In this document: piece after piece, positions 49,515-57,651 of the stretch
Numbering within the stretch: position 1 is the first letter of the stretch
Layout: each line of letters starts with the position of its first letter
DNA from: Adhaeribacter aquaticus DSM 16391
GTDB taxonomy: Bacteria; Bacteroidota; Bacteroidia; Cytophagales; Hymenobacteraceae
Assembly: GCF_000473365.1 (NCBI RefSeq)
Contig: NZ_KI421517.1
Coordinates: forward strand, 4,290,296 to 4,354,295
DNA length: 64,000 nucleotides
Reading direction: 5' to 3'
Translations under genes and position numbers: made by a program
The notes under the pieces: model-generated
The model's input: only the letters and a program-made list of their open reading frames with translations
Told to the model about the DNA's origin: nothing
Database searches by the model: none

Positions 49515-51851
49515 TTATTTAGTTTGTCTGCTATCCCGCATCGGATTTGAACCGGTAGATGAACCACGTGCGGCTCCTTCTCTTTGCTTAAATAACTCAA
49601 AACGTGATGGTGCAAAAATACGCGGCCAGGAATTATTACCTTCGTCTATGTCACCGGTTTCTAAAAAAGGATCTAATTTAATGCCAGTTACCTCTTTGGT
49701 TTTAGCAAATACTTTAGTCACCTTATTCTCATTTTTGCGCCAGATATAAGCCGGTACTTTTTCAGTCTCCTTTGTCCCGTCAGCAAACGTCCATTCTAAT
49801 ATAATAGGCATCACCAGACCTCCTATGTTAGTGAAATCTATTTCATAAAAGAAGTTTTTAGCATCGTACAACGTTTTTTCCTGAGGTGTTAAAGAGTTGT
49901 AGTATCTTCTAAAGCTTTCCCGCGAAGCTTCCGTTATGGCAAAAGGATTCCATTTGTTATAAAAATCCTTTAAGCTGGTATCCTGGTCTACAGCAAAATT
50001 AATTCCAGCAGCTTTATTTCGTTCGCGGCTAATAATGTAATCATCCCGCTCCAGTTCCTTCTTGGCCTGGGCGTTTTCTATTTCCGGATTTTTAGTATCC
50101 ATGCGATAATACCTTACGTCGGAAATAGCAATATCTACCGGATCAATGCTATAGAACCACCCGCGCCAGAACCAATCCAAATCAACTGCGGAGGCATCTT
50201 CCATCGTCCGGAAGAAATCAGCAGGCGTTGGGTGTTTAAATGCCCAACGTTGGGCATATTCTTTAAATGCGTAATCAAACAGCTCCCGCCCCATTACGGT
50301 TTCGCGCAAAATATTTAGGGCAGTAGCAGGCTTAGCATAAGCATTTGGTCCGAAATTTATGATGTTCTCGGAATTGGTCATGATAGGCTCCAACTGGTTT
50401 TTAGGAAGCTTCATGTAATCCACTATTTTATGGGCAGGCCCACGCTTTGATGGATAATTGTTATCCCATTCCTGCTCTGTCAGGTATTGTAAAAATGTAT
50501 TTAACCCCTCATCCATCCAAGACCATTGCCGCTCATCCGAATTCACAATCATAGGAAAGAAATTGTGCCCTACTTCGTGGATGATAACGCCAAGCATTCC
50601 GTATTTTATGGTTTCAGAATAAGTACCATCTTTATCTGCCCGACCGTAGTTAAAGCAAATCATGGGATACTCCATACCATTGGCGGCCTCTACTGAAATG
50701 GCTACCGGGTAAGGATAGGCAATGGTATGTTTAGAATAGGTTTTTAAGGTATGGGCAACCACTTTAGTAGAATACCGGCGGTACAATGGATAGGCTTCCG
50801 GTCCGTAATAAGACATAGCCATTACTTTTTTACCTTCTACATTAGTTCCCATGGCATCCCATACCAAGCGCCGGGAAGAAACAAAGGCAAAATCCCGAAC
50901 ATTATTGGCTACATAAGTCCAGGTTTTCTTTTTAGCTGCTTTTGCTTTCATGGCTTGTTTAGCCTCTTCCAGCGTAACAATCTCTATAGGTTCTTTAGCT
51001 GTTTGGGCTTTATTCCAGCGGCTTAACTGCGTACCTGATAAAACCTGATTGTAATTTTGGCACTCGCCTGTGGCTCCAATAATATGATCGGCTGGGGCTG
51101 TAATGTTCACTTTAAAATTACCGAAAGTTAATGCAAACTCGCCACGACCGGTAAATTGCTTATTTTGCCAACCCTGGAAATCGGAATAAACTGCTAAGCG
51201 GGGATACCATTGGGTAATGGTATACAAATAATTTTTATCCTCCGCGAAATACTCATAACCACCCCGTCCACCAATGGTCATGCGGTCAGAAATATTATAG
51301 TACCAGTCAATTTTAAACCGGAAACGTTGGCCAGGCATTAATTTTGCCGGCAACTCTATCCGCATCATGGTCTGATTTACGGTGTATTTCAGGTTCTTAT
51401 TATTAGCATCGGTAACTTTTTTAAGTTTTACCCCTAAGTCCTGCCCGTGCCCCATGATGGAAGTCAGGTCTCTTACCGTCATACGCTCCTTCATCCGACT
51501 TTCATCAAACTTCTGGTTGTCGCTTTTCGGGTCATGTTCATTTTCATCCAGCTGCATCCAGATGTAGGTCAGCGGATCAGGCGAATTATTATAATAAGTA
51601 ACTGTTTCGGAACCTGTAATGCGTTGTTTTTCGTCATCCAGATCCACATTTATATCATAATCAGCCCGTTGTTGCCAATATTTTGGTCCAGGTGCTCCGG
51701 AGGCTGAACGATAAACATTAGGGTCCTGAATAATAGTACCTAACTGTTCAAATTTATTACCATGATTAGAATCCGGGTTATTAGCCTGCTGCCCCAAAGC
51801 CGCTGTACTAATGCCTAATCCCAATACAAAAGAAAGGAGGCTGTATTTCAT
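49515..51851 (-). CDS. M1-family zinc metallopeptidase, exported
   Basis: A 778-residue peptidase with signal peptide (about residues 1-20, ending A-L-G-Q). The aminopeptidase domain has H-E-V-G-H-N (the H-E-x-x-H motif, about residues 426-430) and, 18 residues on, W-M-D-E-G-L-N-T-F, giving the third zinc ligand. M-E-Y-P-M-I is the G-x-M-E-N-like exopeptidase motif with P in place of N, so substrate preference may differ. An N-terminal beta-sheet domain with W-M-Q-L-D-E-N and a long C-terminal region complete it. It probably trims peptides in the periplasm. It is 64 bp from HupE on the same strand. Confidence 0.94.
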   Translation of the reverse strand: MKYSLLSFVLGLGISTAALGQQANNPDSNHGNKFEQLGTIIQDPNVYRSASGAPGPKYWQQRADYDINVDLDDEKQRITGSETVTYYNNSPDPLTYIWMQLDENEHDPKSDNQKFDESRMKERMTVRDLTSIMGHGQDLGVKLKKVTDANNKNLKYTVNQTMMRIELPAKLMPGQRFRFKIDWYYNISDRMTIGGRGGYEYFAEDKNYLYTITQWYPRLAVYSDFQGWQNKQFTGRGEFALTFGNFKVNITAPADHIIGATGECQNYNQVLSGTQLSRWNKAQTAKEPIEIVTLEEAKQAMKAKAAKKKTWTYVANNVRDFAFVSSRRLVWDAMGTNVEGKKVMAMSYYGPEAYPLYRRYSTKVVAHTLKTYSKHTIAYPYPVAISVEAANGMEYPMICFNYGRADKDGTYSETIKYGMLGVIIHEVGHNFFPMIVNSDERQWSWMDEGLNTFLQYLTEQEWDNNYPSKRGPAHKIVDYMKLPKNQLEPIMTNSENIINFGPNAYAKPATALNILRETVMGRELFDYAFKEYAQRWAFKHPTPADFFRTMEDASAVDLDWFWRGWFYSIDPVDIAISDVRYYRMDTKNPEIENAQAKKELERDDYIISRERNKAAGINFAVDQDTSLKDFYNKWNPFAITEASRESFRRYYNSLTPQEKTLYDAKNFFYEIDFTNIGGLVMPIILEWTFADGTKETEKVPAYIWRKNENKVTKVFAKTKEVTGIKLDPFLETGDIDEGNNSWPRIFAPSRFELFKQREGAARGSSTGSNPMRDSRQTK

Positions 51852-51915
51852 AAATTTAGATTTTTGTACTCAATCATTTCTTGAAAAGGCTATTATACAA
51901 TAGCTAAAATAAAAA

Positions 51916-52500
51916 TTATAATAATTCCCGTAGGCGCTCAATTGCCATGTAAAGTGAAACAACCAAAATAAGAGAGGATAAAAGTATGTTCCAATTCCGC
52001 TGTGAAACTTTCAGGCGATTTACAACCAGGTAAGAAAATAGCAGCACAAATATAACAATTAAAATTTGTCCAACTTCCAGGCCTACATTAAAGGCCAGTA
52101 ATTCTAAAAGAATGTTGGCGTTTCTACCTAATAAACTTTTCAAATAAAAAGAAAATCCTAAGCCATGAATTAACCCAAACAATAACGTTAACCCATAGTT
52201 TCTAACTTTAATACTAGCAACCTTATTTACTGAAATTAAATTACTTATGGCGGTAAACATAATGGTAACCGGAATCAGAAATTCAATCCAGCCAACGGAT
52301 ACCTGAATTTTTTCAAAAACACTTAGGATTAAAGTTATAGAATGCCCAATAGTAAAAGCCGTTACTAATACCAGTATTTTTTGCCAATCCGAAAACAAGT
52401 AAATGCCACATAAAACCGACACAAATAAAATATGGTCATATCCCTGTAAATCCAGAATATGTTCTAACCCTAAACCAAAATATAAAGAAAAGTCATTCAT
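51916..52500 (-). CDS. HupE/UreJ-family membrane protein
   Basis: A 194-residue inner-membrane protein with six hydrophobic segments. The family signature is at the start: G-L-E-H-I-L-D-L-Q-G-Y-D-H-I-L-F (His and Asp of the metal-binding H-x4-D-H), followed by A-F-T-I-G-H-S-I-T-L-I-L, and G-L-I-H-G-L-G-F-S-F near residue 110. HupE/UreJ proteins are nickel or cobalt permeases, but most Bacteroidota copies lie beside M1 peptidase and DUF6702 genes, as here, with no hydrogenase or urease near. Its substrate is therefore uncertain. Confidence 0.92.
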   Translation of the reverse strand: MNDFSLYFGLGLEHILDLQGYDHILFVSVLCGIYLFSDWQKILVLVTAFTIGHSITLILSVFEKIQVSVGWIEFLIPVTIMFTAISNLISVNKVASIKVRNYGLTLLFGLIHGLGFSFYLKSLLGRNANILLELLAFNVGLEVGQILIVIFVLLFSYLVVNRLKVSQRNWNILLSSLILVVSLYMAIERLRELL

Positions 52501-52550
52501 GAATTCCTTTTCTTAAATTTGTGTTAGCAAATAGTTCTCTATCTTTCGGC

Positions 52551-53033
52551 ATGTATTATTTATATATTTGTTTCATTCATTTTATTAGTTTACTGCATCC
52601 CTTTTATGTCAGTGTTACGGATGTAAAACACAATTCAAAATCAAAAAACCTGGAAATTTCCTGCCGCATTTTTACGGATGATTTAGAAGCCGCTCTGGTA
52701 AAAAAATACCAAACAAAATTAAATATTTTAAAACCAGGCAGTAATGAACAAGCAGATAAGTTCATACTTGATTACTTACAAAAACATTTACAGGTAAAGG
52801 TTGAAGGAAAAATTGTTCCATTAACTTATTTAGGCTTTGAAATTGAAGGCGAAGCAGCCTGGTGTTATCTGGAAGCCCCCAATATTGCTCAGGTTAAAAA
52901 CATTGAAATAAAAAACGATATACTTTTCGAGGAACATGCAGGACAAACTAATATGGTGCACGTAACCATTAAAAATATCCGCAAAAGTACGAAATTAGAT
53001 AATCCTGAAAACACTTTTTCACTTTCCTTTTAA
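52551..53033 (+). CDS. DUF6702-family exported protein
   Basis: A 160-residue protein. The ATG at 52551 is preferred; it begins a signal-like segment (M-Y-Y-L-Y-I-C-F-I-H-F-I-S-L-L), whereas the in-frame GTG at 52521 adds ten polar residues. The mature part has H-P-F-Y-V-S-V-T-D-V-K-H-N, then L-E-I-S-C-R-I-F-T-D-D-L-E-A-A-L and A-G-Q-T-N-M-V-H-V. This matches DUF6702, which is usually found next to HupE/UreJ and an M1 peptidase, as here (divergent, 50 bp from HupE). A metal-related or surface role has been guessed from that company only. Confidence 0.82.
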   Translation: MYYLYICFIHFISLLHPFYVSVTDVKHNSKSKNLEISCRIFTDDLEAALVKKYQTKLNILKPGSNEQADKFILDYLQKHLQVKVEGKIVPLTYLGFEIEGEAAWCYLEAPNIAQVKNIEIKNDILFEEHAGQTNMVHVTIKNIRKSTKLDNPENTFSLSF

Positions 53034-53089
53034 TACGTACTTCCTATTACTTGTCTTCGTATAATAAGAGGTACTAGCCACTAATATTT

Positions 53090-53368
53090 ATGAAAGATAT
53101 AAAAGAAAATTATGAGCCTGTATCGGTTCCTTTCCTTCAGGAACTAAAAGACCTGAAAGCGCAAAGAAAATATATTCGGTTGCATTATTTTAACGACTTC
53201 CATGAGTACATATCTACTGCGGCCCTTATAAAAGAATTCATAAGTAAGCCTTCCGGTGAGTTTTTAGAATTGAATACAGGCGAAGAAGTTAGATTAGACA
53301 AAATTGTTCGGTTAGAAGGTAAGCCTGCCCCTGGCTACGATATTCAGGACTTTACCTGTGATTGTTAA
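53090..53368 (+). CDS. Rof-like (Rho-binding antiterminator family) protein
   Basis: A 92-residue protein. Its layout (N-terminal Y-E-P-V-S-V-P-F-L-Q-E-L, central T-A-A-L-I-K-E-F, then G-E-F-L-E-L-N-T-G-E-E-V-R-L-D-K-I-V-R) resembles Rof, the small Sm-like protein that inhibits Rho termination; the R-L-D-K-I-V is the most telling part. The end (Y-D-I-Q-D-F-T-C-D-C) has two cysteines not expected in classical Rof. It could alternatively be one of the WYL/HFQ-like small Bacteroidota proteins. It lies 56 bp after the DUF6702 gene. Confidence 0.5.
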   Translation: MKDIKENYEPVSVPFLQELKDLKAQRKYIRLHYFNDFHEYISTAALIKEFISKPSGEFLELNTGEEVRLDKIVRLEGKPAPGYDIQDFTCDC

Positions 53369-53773
53369 CTATTAGCGTAAGAAAATAAAAATTCCTGGTC
53401 TTTAGGTGCTACCCATAAGCCAGGAATTTTCAGCTATTGTTCAAACTATTATTTTGTAAAGCCGAAAGTATAAATAAAGGCCGTGCAAAATTTACCTGGG
53501 ATTTCTTGTTAAAATCTCCATACACATCCTTGTTATGGATATAGTTTGCCGAATAAATGCGATGTTCAGGTTTAAAAGTAAAAAGACTTTCTAACAATTT
53601 CGCAATACTCTTAAAGTAAGACCATAGCCGGAAAATATACCTTAGTAATGTATTTTATTCGAATCATCAAAATAACCCGCTCTTATATGTGAAATATTTG
53701 AAGATAACAGATAAAGTTTGTATAAATAGTGAAAACAGCTAGTCCTTTCCTTAAGGTATATCTTAGATACAAA
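53369..53773. other. Intergenic region with hairpin and possible decayed frame
   Basis: About 400 bases. AAAATTCCTGG (from 53388) pairs with CCAGGAATTTT (53420-53430) and is a likely terminator. To its right, a minus-strand frame without an ATG runs for about 70 codons (Y-I-F-R-L-W-S-Y-F-K, then F-K-P-E-H-R-I-Y-S-A-N-Y). It looks protein-like but I do not recognise it; it may be a gene remnant or chance. Confidence 0.35.
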
Positions 53774-54526
53774 TTAAAAAGTATGTCCTAAAGTAAGTTT
53801 CCAGAACGAATCAGAAGCTACTTCACGCTTAGATTCATTAGCCAAATTTGGGCCGACATGGAATCTTGCATAGGAAGTACCATTTGGATTGGAAAACTGG
53901 ACAAAAGGACCAGCAGATATATAATAATCCTTAGCATTTCCAGCTTCTGCTTTGTTGTTTCCTCCCATAAACCTCAGATGTTCCAAGTGTGCACCAACAG
54001 CAAAGAAATTATTGAATTTATAACCGCCATTAGTCCAATAGTGAAGATAATTTAATGTGGTAGGGTTGCCATGTTTTAATCCATAGTAATATCCTCCATA
54101 AAGTTCTCCTAAAAATTTATCTGTATTGGCACCTATAGTTAAATTGGGCACAATACCATCTCCAAATTCAGCCCCTCCAAGTCCAGACAAAAGACTTCCG
54201 CTAAGTACACCGATTTGTGGGGTAACAGTAAGGCTTTGTGATGGTTTTAGGCTAACGCCCATTCCAAATTCAGTCCAGTTTCCCCACGCAGAGCCGGTTC
54301 CTCCTGACCATAATATTCCATAGAAGGTAAACGCAGTTTTCTCAGTCAAACCATATGAACCTTGAAAAAATGGATAAAAGCCAAAAAATTGATCAGAATT
54401 CAGAGTAACAGTCATGCTGAAAGGGTGTTCGCTTTGTGTAGTGCCGCGAACATCCTGAGCTTTAGATTTCGAAACTCCAAGAGAAAATACTGCAGATAAT
54501 AACAATAGTGTAATTCTTCTTTTCAT
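53774..54526 (-). CDS. DUF6733-type outer-membrane beta-barrel protein
   Basis: A 250-residue protein with signal peptide (about residues 1-23, ending S-K-A-Q). The rest is a set of alternating strands ending in a terminal aromatic (F-W-K-L-T-L-G-H-T-F), the sign of an outer-membrane barrel. F-F-G-F-Y-P-F-F-Q-G-S-Y-G-L, G-W-G-N-like W-G-N-W-T-E-F-G-M-G and L-G-G-A-E-F-G-D-G match the DUF6733 family of Bacteroidota. Function is unknown. It stands alone, 700 bp from citrate synthase. Confidence 0.75.
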   Translation of the reverse strand: MKRRITLLLLSAVFSLGVSKSKAQDVRGTTQSEHPFSMTVTLNSDQFFGFYPFFQGSYGLTEKTAFTFYGILWSGGTGSAWGNWTEFGMGVSLKPSQSLTVTPQIGVLSGSLLSGLGGAEFGDGIVPNLTIGANTDKFLGELYGGYYYGLKHGNPTTLNYLHYWTNGGYKFNNFFAVGAHLEHLRFMGGNNKAEAGNAKDYYISAGPFVQFSNPNGTSYARFHVGPNLANESKREVASDSFWKLTLGHTF

Positions 54527-55229
54527 GTTTAAGATGTTTTAGTAGATAATTTTTAAGGGTTTAAAAGCTTGAAATGGTTTATAATTTTTAAGATTTCACC
54601 TAATTTTTAAAGGCTTATTTTATTTTTTGATCCTTTTATTCAAATCAACACCTAATTTTTTACAGGTATTTCCGTTTATTTATGAACAAATGTAAAAATA
54701 TCTGTTAGTTTTTGATACACCTCTTTAAAAAAATAGCGTTTTTATAATCTACCCTTGATTTTTAATGTCCTTTTAATAATTTTTTAACTAATTTTTAACT
54801 TTGATTGATAAAATTTTAACAGTCTTAATAGCTCAAATTAGAACACTTGTTAAATACCTTTAATTTTTCATGAGTTTTTTAAAAAAAAATACACGTTTTT
54901 AAACTTATCCCTTCTTTTTTTATGGTGATTCCTCTAAAAACCTACTATTGATTTAGGTTAAGGTATTTTTTAACCGATAAACCTCTAATTAAGCAGCAAT
55001 TTTTTAAGTAAAGAGAAGCTAAAAGTGGTAGGCTTGAAAAATAAAGGCTGATTAATAATTTTTACCTTAAATGTTTGGATAATTAATAATAAATAGAGGG
55101 ATTGGTTATGAATTTTATATTTATTAAATTAAAGGAGAAATAAAAAATATTTCATTTCATCTTTATTCATTTTTATCTAATTTCGCTTCCAAAAGATAAA
55201 TAACCATATCTTAAACACTTAAACACACC
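54527..55229. other. Long AT-rich region before gltA
   Basis: About 700 bases rich in T and A runs, with no open frame and no strong hairpin. It must hold promoters for the divergent DUF6733 gene and for gltA. TAATTTCG at about 55179-55186 is a loose match to the TAnnTTTG box. The length and runs suggest a regulatory or upstream-element-rich promoter. Confidence 0.4.
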
Positions 55230-56516
55230 ATGTCTGATTCCGCTGAACTTATAATTGAGGGTAAATCCTATAAATTGCCCGTTGTAGTAGGTACTGAGAA
55301 TGAAAGAGCAATTGATATTTCTTCCCTGCGCGCCCAAACGAGTTATATTACATTAGATTCTGGTTATAAAAATACCGGAGCTACAAAAAGTGCCATAACT
55401 TTTTTGGATGGTGAAGAAGGTATATTGCGTTACCGGGGCTACCCTATTGAGCAACTTGCTGAAAAATCTAGTTTTATTGAAGTTGCTTACCTGCTTATCT
55501 ACGGTAAACTTCCAACTACCAATGAACTTGCTGATTTTGATAAACAGATTAAAGAGCAGCTTTCCATTCCTGAAGGTGTGCAAAAAATATTAAGTGGATT
55601 TCCTACAACGGCTCACCCCATGGGTGTTTTATCAGCGTTAATAAGCTCTTTAACTGCTTTCTATCCGGAATCACTAAATCCTAATCAGCCTAAAGACGAA
55701 GTAAATAACAATATTGTCCGTTTAATTGGTCAAATTACGACTATAGCCGCTGCCATTCATAATCATTCTTCCGGTTCTGTGTCATCAGCTCCTAACAGCA
55801 ACATTGATTATTGTGCCAATTTTATGTCGATGATGTTTGGCGGAAATAACAGTGAATATGAAGTTAGCCCGGTGGTGGTTGATGCCTTAAATAAGTTATT
55901 GATTCTGCATGCCGATCACGAACAAAATTGCTCTACTTCTACTGTTCGTTTAGTAGGTTCCTCTAATGCCAGTTTATATACTTCTATTTCCGGCGGTGTA
56001 AATGCCCTATGGGGCCCGTTACATGGCGGAGCTAATCAGGAAGTAATTGAGATGCTGGAAGCCATTAAAGCTGATGGAGGCAATTCTAAAAAATGGATTG
56101 AAAAAGCAAAAGATAAAAACGACCCTTTCCGTTTAATGGGTTTTGGTCACCGGGTTTACAAAAACTTTGATCCTCGGGCTAAAATAATAAAAGCTGCCTG
56201 CGATAATATACTAAGCAACTTAGGTATAAAAGATCAGGCTTTAGATATTGCCAAAGAACTGGAAGAAGCCGCTTTAACAGATCCTTACTTTGTAGACCGT
56301 AAGCTTTATCCAAACGTAGATTTTTATTCCGGAATTATTTATAAAGCTTTAGGTATTCCAAATGAAATGTTTACAGTAATGTTTGCCATTGGCCGTTTAC
56401 CAGGTTGGATTGCTCAATGGAAGGAATTACATGAACAAAAAGAACCTATCGGTCGTCCGCGGCAGATTTATACAGGCGAAAATGAGCGCGATTACGTAGC
56501 CATAGATGCCCGTTAA
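55230..56516 (+). CDS. gltA: Citrate synthase
   Basis: A 428-residue type II citrate synthase that joins oxaloacetate and acetyl-CoA. It has D-S-G-Y-K-N-T-G-A-T-K-S-A-I-T and G-Y-P-I-E-Q-L-A near the N-terminus, then L-H-A-D-H-E-Q-N-C-S-T-S-T, L-W-G-P-L-H-G-G-A-N-Q-E with the catalytic His, G-F-G-H-R-V-Y-K-N-F-D-P-R with the second catalytic His, and the final Asp in N-V-D-F-Y-S-G. Length is normal. It is a single-gene unit with a long AT-rich promoter region and a terminator. Confidence 0.98.
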   Translation: MSDSAELIIEGKSYKLPVVVGTENERAIDISSLRAQTSYITLDSGYKNTGATKSAITFLDGEEGILRYRGYPIEQLAEKSSFIEVAYLLIYGKLPTTNELADFDKQIKEQLSIPEGVQKILSGFPTTAHPMGVLSALISSLTAFYPESLNPNQPKDEVNNNIVRLIGQITTIAAAIHNHSSGSVSSAPNSNIDYCANFMSMMFGGNNSEYEVSPVVVDALNKLLILHADHEQNCSTSTVRLVGSSNASLYTSISGGVNALWGPLHGGANQEVIEMLEAIKADGGNSKKWIEKAKDKNDPFRLMGFGHRVYKNFDPRAKIIKAACDNILSNLGIKDQALDIAKELEEAALTDPYFVDRKLYPNVDFYSGIIYKALGIPNEMFTVMFAIGRLPGWIAQWKELHEQKEPIGRPRQIYTGENERDYVAIDAR

Positions 56517-56532
56517 TTTTTAAATTTCTACT

Positions 56533-56559
56533 AAAAGCCGGTGTTGTAGCCGGCTTTTT
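56533..56559 (+). terminator. Intrinsic terminator after gltA
   Basis: AAAAGCCGG (56533-56541) pairs with CCGGCTTTT (56550-56558), followed by T-rich sequence. Confidence 0.8.
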
Positions 56560-56643
56560 CTTTTTACACATTTTCCTGAAGAGAATATATTTATTTCCAG
56601 TAAACTGTTATTTCCTCAGGTCTTTTTTTACCTCCTCAAGACC

Positions 56644-56922
56644 TTAGTTTAGCTTAAATAATTTTTGCGTATAAGAAGCTTCCAAAGTTGTATTATCTTT
56701 TTCAGCAGGTAGTTCTTTTTTAGGAAACCTAGCCTGGGCTACATTAGGTAATAAAGCTTCCTTTTTTTCCTGAAGCCAATTAGCCGCTGGTATTTGCCAA
56801 ACCTGATTCTCTAATTCGACTGTAAGAGAAACCTGCAATTCTTTAGCATCAGTATCCCTTTTATCCGCACCTACTTTTGAAAGTACCAGTAACAAAAATA
56901 GTAGAGAAATTTGTTTTATCAT
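56644..56922 (-). CDS. Small secreted protein, unknown
   Basis: A 92-residue protein with a signal peptide (about residues 1-19, M-I-K-Q-I-S-L-L-F-L-L-L-V-L). The mature part is polar and partly charged with W-Q-I-P-A-A-N-W-L-Q-E-K-K-E-A and P-K-K-E-L-P-A-E-K. No family is recognised. It could bind a partner in the periplasm. It lies alone between citrate synthase and the glycine-zipper gene. Confidence 0.5.
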   Translation of the reverse strand: MIKQISLLFLLLVLSKVGADKRDTDAKELQVSLTVELENQVWQIPAANWLQEKKEALLPNVAQARFPKKELPAEKDNTTLEASYTQKLFKLN

Positions 56923-57283
56923 GCTTATATAGACTTAACCGATAAACAAAACTAAATATTTATATATTTATATATCCTCTTTTTCGATTAACAATCTTAA
57001 ACATCTGTTGAACAATAAAGATTAGTCGCCCAAAAATCTACTAATATAAAACCCTTATTTAACGTGATTCTAACTCCTTCCTGCCTATGCTGATTAACTT
57101 CTAAAAACCAGGTTTACTCTTAGTCCTATTTCCTCAGTCAAAATGCATATTAAAATTATTCTATCTTAAAATTTATTTTTTTTATGAAATGCATCTTTCG
57201 GTAAATGAATAGCACCTTTTTAGCCTAACCAAATATCAAACTCTTCGTTTAATCCTATATATACAATTAAAATATATTTTATC
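56923..57283. other. Intergenic region, nothing recognised
   Basis: About 360 AT-rich bases between divergent small genes. No open frame, repeat or terminator stands out; promoters of both neighbours must be here. Confidence 0.35.
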
Positions 57284-57580
57284 ATGAAGAATATTCGTTT
57301 ATATATAGCAGTTTTATTTTCAACCGTCATATTAGGCGGTAGTGTTGCCGAAGCCCAAACAACTCAGCCGCAACAAAAAAAAGGATGGAGTAAAAAAGCT
57401 AAAGGAGCCGCAATTGGTGGTGCTGGTGGCGCCGTAGCTGGTCGTGTTATTGGTGGCGGAACCAAAGGTACAATTATTGGAGCCGCCGCAGGTACAGCTG
57501 CTGGTGGTGCAATAGGCCGTAAAAAAGACCGGAAGAAGGACCCGGCCCGGTATGAACAATATGCAGACCGGGAAAAATAA
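57284..57580 (+). CDS. YMGG-like glycine-zipper protein
   Basis: A 98-residue protein with signal peptide (about residues 1-24, ending A-E-A). The core is a run of Gly, Ala and Val in a G-x-x-x-G pattern (A-A-I-G-G-A-G-G-A-V-A-G, then I-G-A-A-A-G-T-A-A-G-G-A-I-G), flanked by Lys-rich stretches (K-K-G-W-S-K-K-A-K-G and R-K-K-D-R-K-K-D). This glycine zipper inserts into membranes; relatives lie in the outer membrane or periplasm. The role is unknown. It is followed by a bidirectional terminator. Confidence 0.8.
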   Translation: MKNIRLYIAVLFSTVILGGSVAEAQTTQPQQKKGWSKKAKGAAIGGAGGAVAGRVIGGGTKGTIIGAAAGTAAGGAIGRKKDRKKDPARYEQYADREK

Positions 57581-57594
57581 GAACTTAATTAATA

Positions 57595-57630
57595 AAATAA
57601 AAGAGGCCACTTTTGTGGCCTCTTTTATTT
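57595..57630. terminator. Bidirectional intrinsic terminator
   Basis: AAATAAAAGAGGCCAC (57595-57610) pairs perfectly with GTGGCCTCTTTTATTT (57615-57630) around TTTT. It lies between convergent genes. Confidence 0.92.
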
Positions 57631-57651
57631 ATAACTGCTGTAAAGTAGCTT

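Noticed and set aside
57332-57610. Cys/Ser/Thr-rich antisense frame over the glycine-zipper gene
   Set aside because: It mirrors the Gly/Ala-rich repeats of the real gene.
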